A DNA stretch of 64,000 bases, taken from Vitis vinifera. Lineage: Eukaryota > Streptophyta > Magnoliopsida > Vitales > Vitaceae. Position numbers and translations under genes: made by a program. The notes under the pieces were generated by a model that did no database searches, was not told the origin of the DNA, and saw only the letters and a program-made list of their open reading frames with translations. Location of the stretch: NCBI RefSeq assembly GCF_030704535.1, contig NC_081817.1:5155501-5219500 (forward strand), given 5' to 3'. Of the stretch, positions 60,953-64,000 are shown one piece after another (the stretch's first letter is position 1; every line of letters starts with the position of its first letter).

Positions 60953-62745
60953 ATGGGAAAACTTGGAAAGAAGGCCAGAAAGTTTGCAAAGAAGAATCTT
61001 CAGTCCGTGCTTAAACGAAAGCGAAAGCTGAAGTCTATGTTCAAGAAGAAATCTTCTAGTAAGTTGTATTTTAAACATCCGATTTGGTACGCTTTAATTT
61101 TTCGTTTCTTGTGGATTTGTAAATTGATCCACTGATAACTTTGGCATTAGTTAAATATATAATCTTTTTTGGCAATTGCAGAATGAGAAATTAAGTGTTA
61201 TGTACTTGTGGAAGATCTGATACATTTTATGGGGGTGATGGAAGTGTTAATTAGAATTTAGAAAAATTGATACGAAGGGACACAAAAGACAGGTGATATC
61301 GAGTAAGAGGGCTACATCTGTGGGCAAAAATGATTGTTGAACTTTATTAGTAATTATGATCCATGGAGATGTAATTTACTAAAACCTGCTGAGGGCATTG
61401 GTGAAAAGTTGTGAAATCTTCCTCCTGTGGATGCGTTTTGGTACTACTTATCAGCTGAACACAAATGCATTTTCTTTATAGAAATTACAGTCAAGCTGAG
61501 TTAGATATAAATACCATCTTCAGTTGATATTATTATTTTAATAGGCAAACAAAAATATTATTAATAGTGCCTAGCAAAAATTGTGCATTAAAGTGCAGAG
61601 GGCATATACAAAATGGTGCCCAATGGCAATGAACAAGAAGAGAAACAAAAGGAAGCACCCTCCCCTTAATGATTACCCAACCAATTCATGAAATCTACCA
61701 TAAACATTGACCCACCATCTAAAAACATTTTTGTGCAAAGTAAAAGATGTGATGAAAACAAAGTTTTGAGTGCTTGATTCGTTTATTCTATACTTTCCAA
61801 CAACCTCTGGTTTCTTTCCTTCAAATGGTCTAAAAAGGCATAAGGGGGCAACCCTTTAAGCCTTCTTCCGTTTATTTCCCACAAAGGGGACCTTATGCCA
61901 ACTTAAAAGAGTCTCTTTTAATGGAGATGACAACATGCATATTGAACCAAACAAGGAGAAAACTAGCTACCATGAGATCCTTGCTTTGGTGGAATGAAGG
62001 GGTAAGTGATCAATTGTTTTTTCTTCACCTTTGCATAAATAACATTTATTTGCCAAGATTAAACCTTGTTGTTTTAGCTGATTCAAGGTCAAAATTCTCC
62101 CCCAATATGCTTTCGAGGCTTTTGTTGGAACCTTTTTTAATAGGCAAATAGTGTATGTATATTAATAGGGCCTAAAGGAATGGCGTAGTACAGTGCACAT
62201 GATGTATAAAAAAAGGCATGCATGAAGAGGAAAGAATAATGAAAAACAAGATTCCTCTTCTTACTTTGAGTTTAGTCGATCAACAAAGCCTATCATTGTC
62301 AAAGAATGATCATTTATGTACACTCTGATCCATTACAGAAATGTACTATTAAAAGAAGATTTAATTGTATGTTTGAATTGTTTCAAGTCTTCAAAAGACC
62401 TCCTGTTGGGCAACTTGTAGTTGGTTCTGTTTGGAGACATTATAGGAGTTAGAAATAACATATCTACCAGGATTATTTGAAGTGACCGACCTGTTATGGT
62501 CAACATTAATATTCAATCTAATGGCTTATTTTATTAATAACTCTAGTTGTTATTAATGTTTTTAAATTAGTCACTTTGACCCTCTCTATAATCTTGGATG
62601 ACTTCTTCTTTGCCTTTTCTTTTTGCAAGTGTATTTTTGTCCACTCAAGCTGTGCAATCTTTTTTTTTTAATTCAATTGTGTAGGGGGTGAGCAAGATGC
62701 TGCCGATGATCAATTACAGGATGAAACAAATTTGCTAAATGGAAG
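60953..62745 (+). CDS. NOC2/REBELOTE-like nucleolar protein, N-terminal part (runs off window)
   Basis: Exon 1 is 60953-61058 (MGKLGKKARKFAKKNLQSV then LKRKRKLKSMFKKKSS, a dense basic nuclear/nucleolar signal). Exon 2 is 62685-62745 (GEQDAADDQLQDETNLLNG), acidic. The split codons join cleanly (A|GG, then AG left over at the end). The start matches the highly conserved N-terminus of plant NOC2-family proteins such as REBELOTE (from memory), which help assemble 60S ribosome precursors and affect flower meristem fate. Only about 56 residues are seen; further exons must lie beyond 64000. Intron 1 (61059-62684) carries LINE pieces. Confidence 0.85.
61537..62230 (-). mobile_element. Two LINE 3'-end remnants in NOC2-like intron 1
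   Basis: Two blocks read on the minus strand begin with the same end text: AATAGGCAAACAAAAATA at 61551 and AATAGGCAAATAGTGTATG at about 62138. The first runs up to about 62130 and includes a zf-RVT-like tail (CACCCTCCCC, ACCCAACCAATTCATG) related to the larger LINE at 30.4-32.1 kb. Both are truncated and antisense to the gene. Confidence 0.6.
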
Positions 62746-64000
62746 GTAAAAAAGGTGGCTTAATGCATGTCTTATTTGGGGTTAGGGTGCACTAACATGC
62801 CTATGTTGATGTCTCATACCAGTCCTCATGGCTTCAAGTCTTACCATGGCATTATGCCAACACCTCATCCTTGTCGCTGCCTATGGCTTAGTGTCCATGG
62901 TGAAGGCCTTGCAATGGTTGGCCACACCTTGCATGTGTCAAGGGTAAACATGCCATGCACATGGGGCACACTCATGTCATATGTCAAGGCCAACCTTGCA
63001 CCACCACGTCTATATCAGATATACTTATGCTTCTATCACTCATTTTTGTTGCAATCTCATGTCAAGCACACCATGTCATGACATTGTGCCCATGGCATTC
63101 CTTTTAGTTGCACAAGGCATTGTGCCTTGTGCTAAGCCAATCGAGTCATGCCCATGACTTAGGGATGGCTTCAGGTTTGCCTTGAGGCTTTAGGAAGCGA
63201 TCCTAGTCAATGCTCCATGTGGCTCTTGAGAACATTGACCAGCCAACCCCATCCCTTTTCGAAGAGCATTATAAGCCATTTTGGCTTTGACAGGAGTCAC
63301 TAGGGATGCTTGAGGAGACAATGGATTTTTCTAAAACTCCATAAATTATTTTTGTGGTTCCCACCATCTCAACCTCTTTCTACAAAATCATGCCAATGCT
63401 AAATCCTTTTGCTACAAAATCAAGCCAATGCTAAACCTTAGCCTACCTTAGTTGTGCCATGTTGCTACTCACGCGTGGGCCTTGTTGTTGCTTGCTTGTG
63501 GCCTCATGGCTAAGCCATGTTGATGATGTGAGATCACATTGCTACACATTTGTGGCCTCATGCATTTGTCAACATGCTGATTTATGGTTTAATGTTGCCT
63601 ATGTTGCACAACTCTAGCTATGCATTCATCACCCTCACAACTACATTGTCTTAATTTTGACATGCCAACCACATGCCTTAGGGCATGTCTACAAGTGCAA
63701 CGTGCCACTCGATGGCCTCGTGCTTGGTGCCTTGTGTTAGACATTAGGGTGCTAACAAACCACTCCCACTAGAAGAAGTTAATGCCTATGTTGACTTGGT
63801 GAGAAAAAAGAGAAGATAGATTATAGAAAAGAAAAGACAAGAAAACCTTGAGCCTCAATAAGGCTTTCTAGGAGCTATGTTACATGGGTTTGGGTATGGG
63901 TGTTGGCTATGGGTATGTGTCTAGGTGTCAAATCTTTTGCATCCTAAAATTGAAGACACATGGATTCGTTTGAAAAGAATCTCAACTATGGGTGTGGCCT
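62746..64000. other. Intron 2 of NOC2-like gene (partial), with compositionally odd block
   Basis: No exon is seen to the window end. From 62760 to about 63760 the base composition becomes clearly GC-richer and full of short CATG/GCCATG/CCTTG words (TTGTGCCATG, GGCCTCATGGC), unlike flanking introns. It is probably an inserted repeat or retroelement body; no reverse-transcriptase or LTR ends identified. Confidence 0.45.

Overview
The window is nuclear DNA of a core eudicot plant. It is AT-rich and intron-bearing, with plant-only families (LOB-domain, IQD) and many decayed transposons; the exon structures and repeat style fit grapevine (Vitis), but that genus is an inference. Six loci are supported: an LBD gene (3994-5461, -), mitochondrial ATP synthase subunit d (28092-33335, +), a SAMTL-type mitochondrial-carrier-family protein with an EF-hand (34780-41141, -), TIM14/PAM18 (42858-47296, -), an IQD calmodulin-binding protein (50631-54516, -) and the first two exons of a NOC2/REBELOTE-like nucleolar protein (60953 onward, +). 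All exon joins were checked by reading frame and splice dinucleotides.

Layout. 1-6.5 kb: little sequence with recognisable content, then the LBD gene. 6526-12563: a 6.04-kb non-autonomous CACTA transposon with CACTA ends, a 3-bp ACG target duplication and short repeats near both ends; it carries a stop-ridden but intron-retaining 3' piece of a peroxisomal acyl-CoA oxidase 3 (ACX3) gene, a tripled 155-bp repeat and a second nested element. 12.6-27.8 kb: a gene desert of LTR remnants, hAT-like MITEs, AT repeats, a strong foldback and an interrupted segmental duplication. 27.8-55.5 kb: the gene-rich core. 55.5-60.5 kb: AT-rich spacer with one GC-rich TIR-like element. 60.5-64 kb: the NOC2-like gene, cut by the window end, with LINE remnants in its first intron.

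How the genes relate. Three neighbours serve energy organelles: ATP synthase subunit d (complex V stalk), TIM14 (the import motor of the inner membrane) and the SAMTL-like carrier. From memory of the Arabidopsis map, IQD3 and ATPQ are neighbours (At3g52290/At3g52300), and TIM14-1 and SAMTL are neighbours (At2g35795/At2g35800). The order here interleaves the two pairs, as expected if this is the unfractionated ancestral order. The ATPQ promoter carries a cluster of TGGGCY (site II) motifs, typical of nuclear genes for mitochondrial proteins.

The strongest candidates for something undescribed are the gene-capturing CACTA element and the conserved gene block. No intact autonomous transposon, virus, tRNA or rRNA was recognised.
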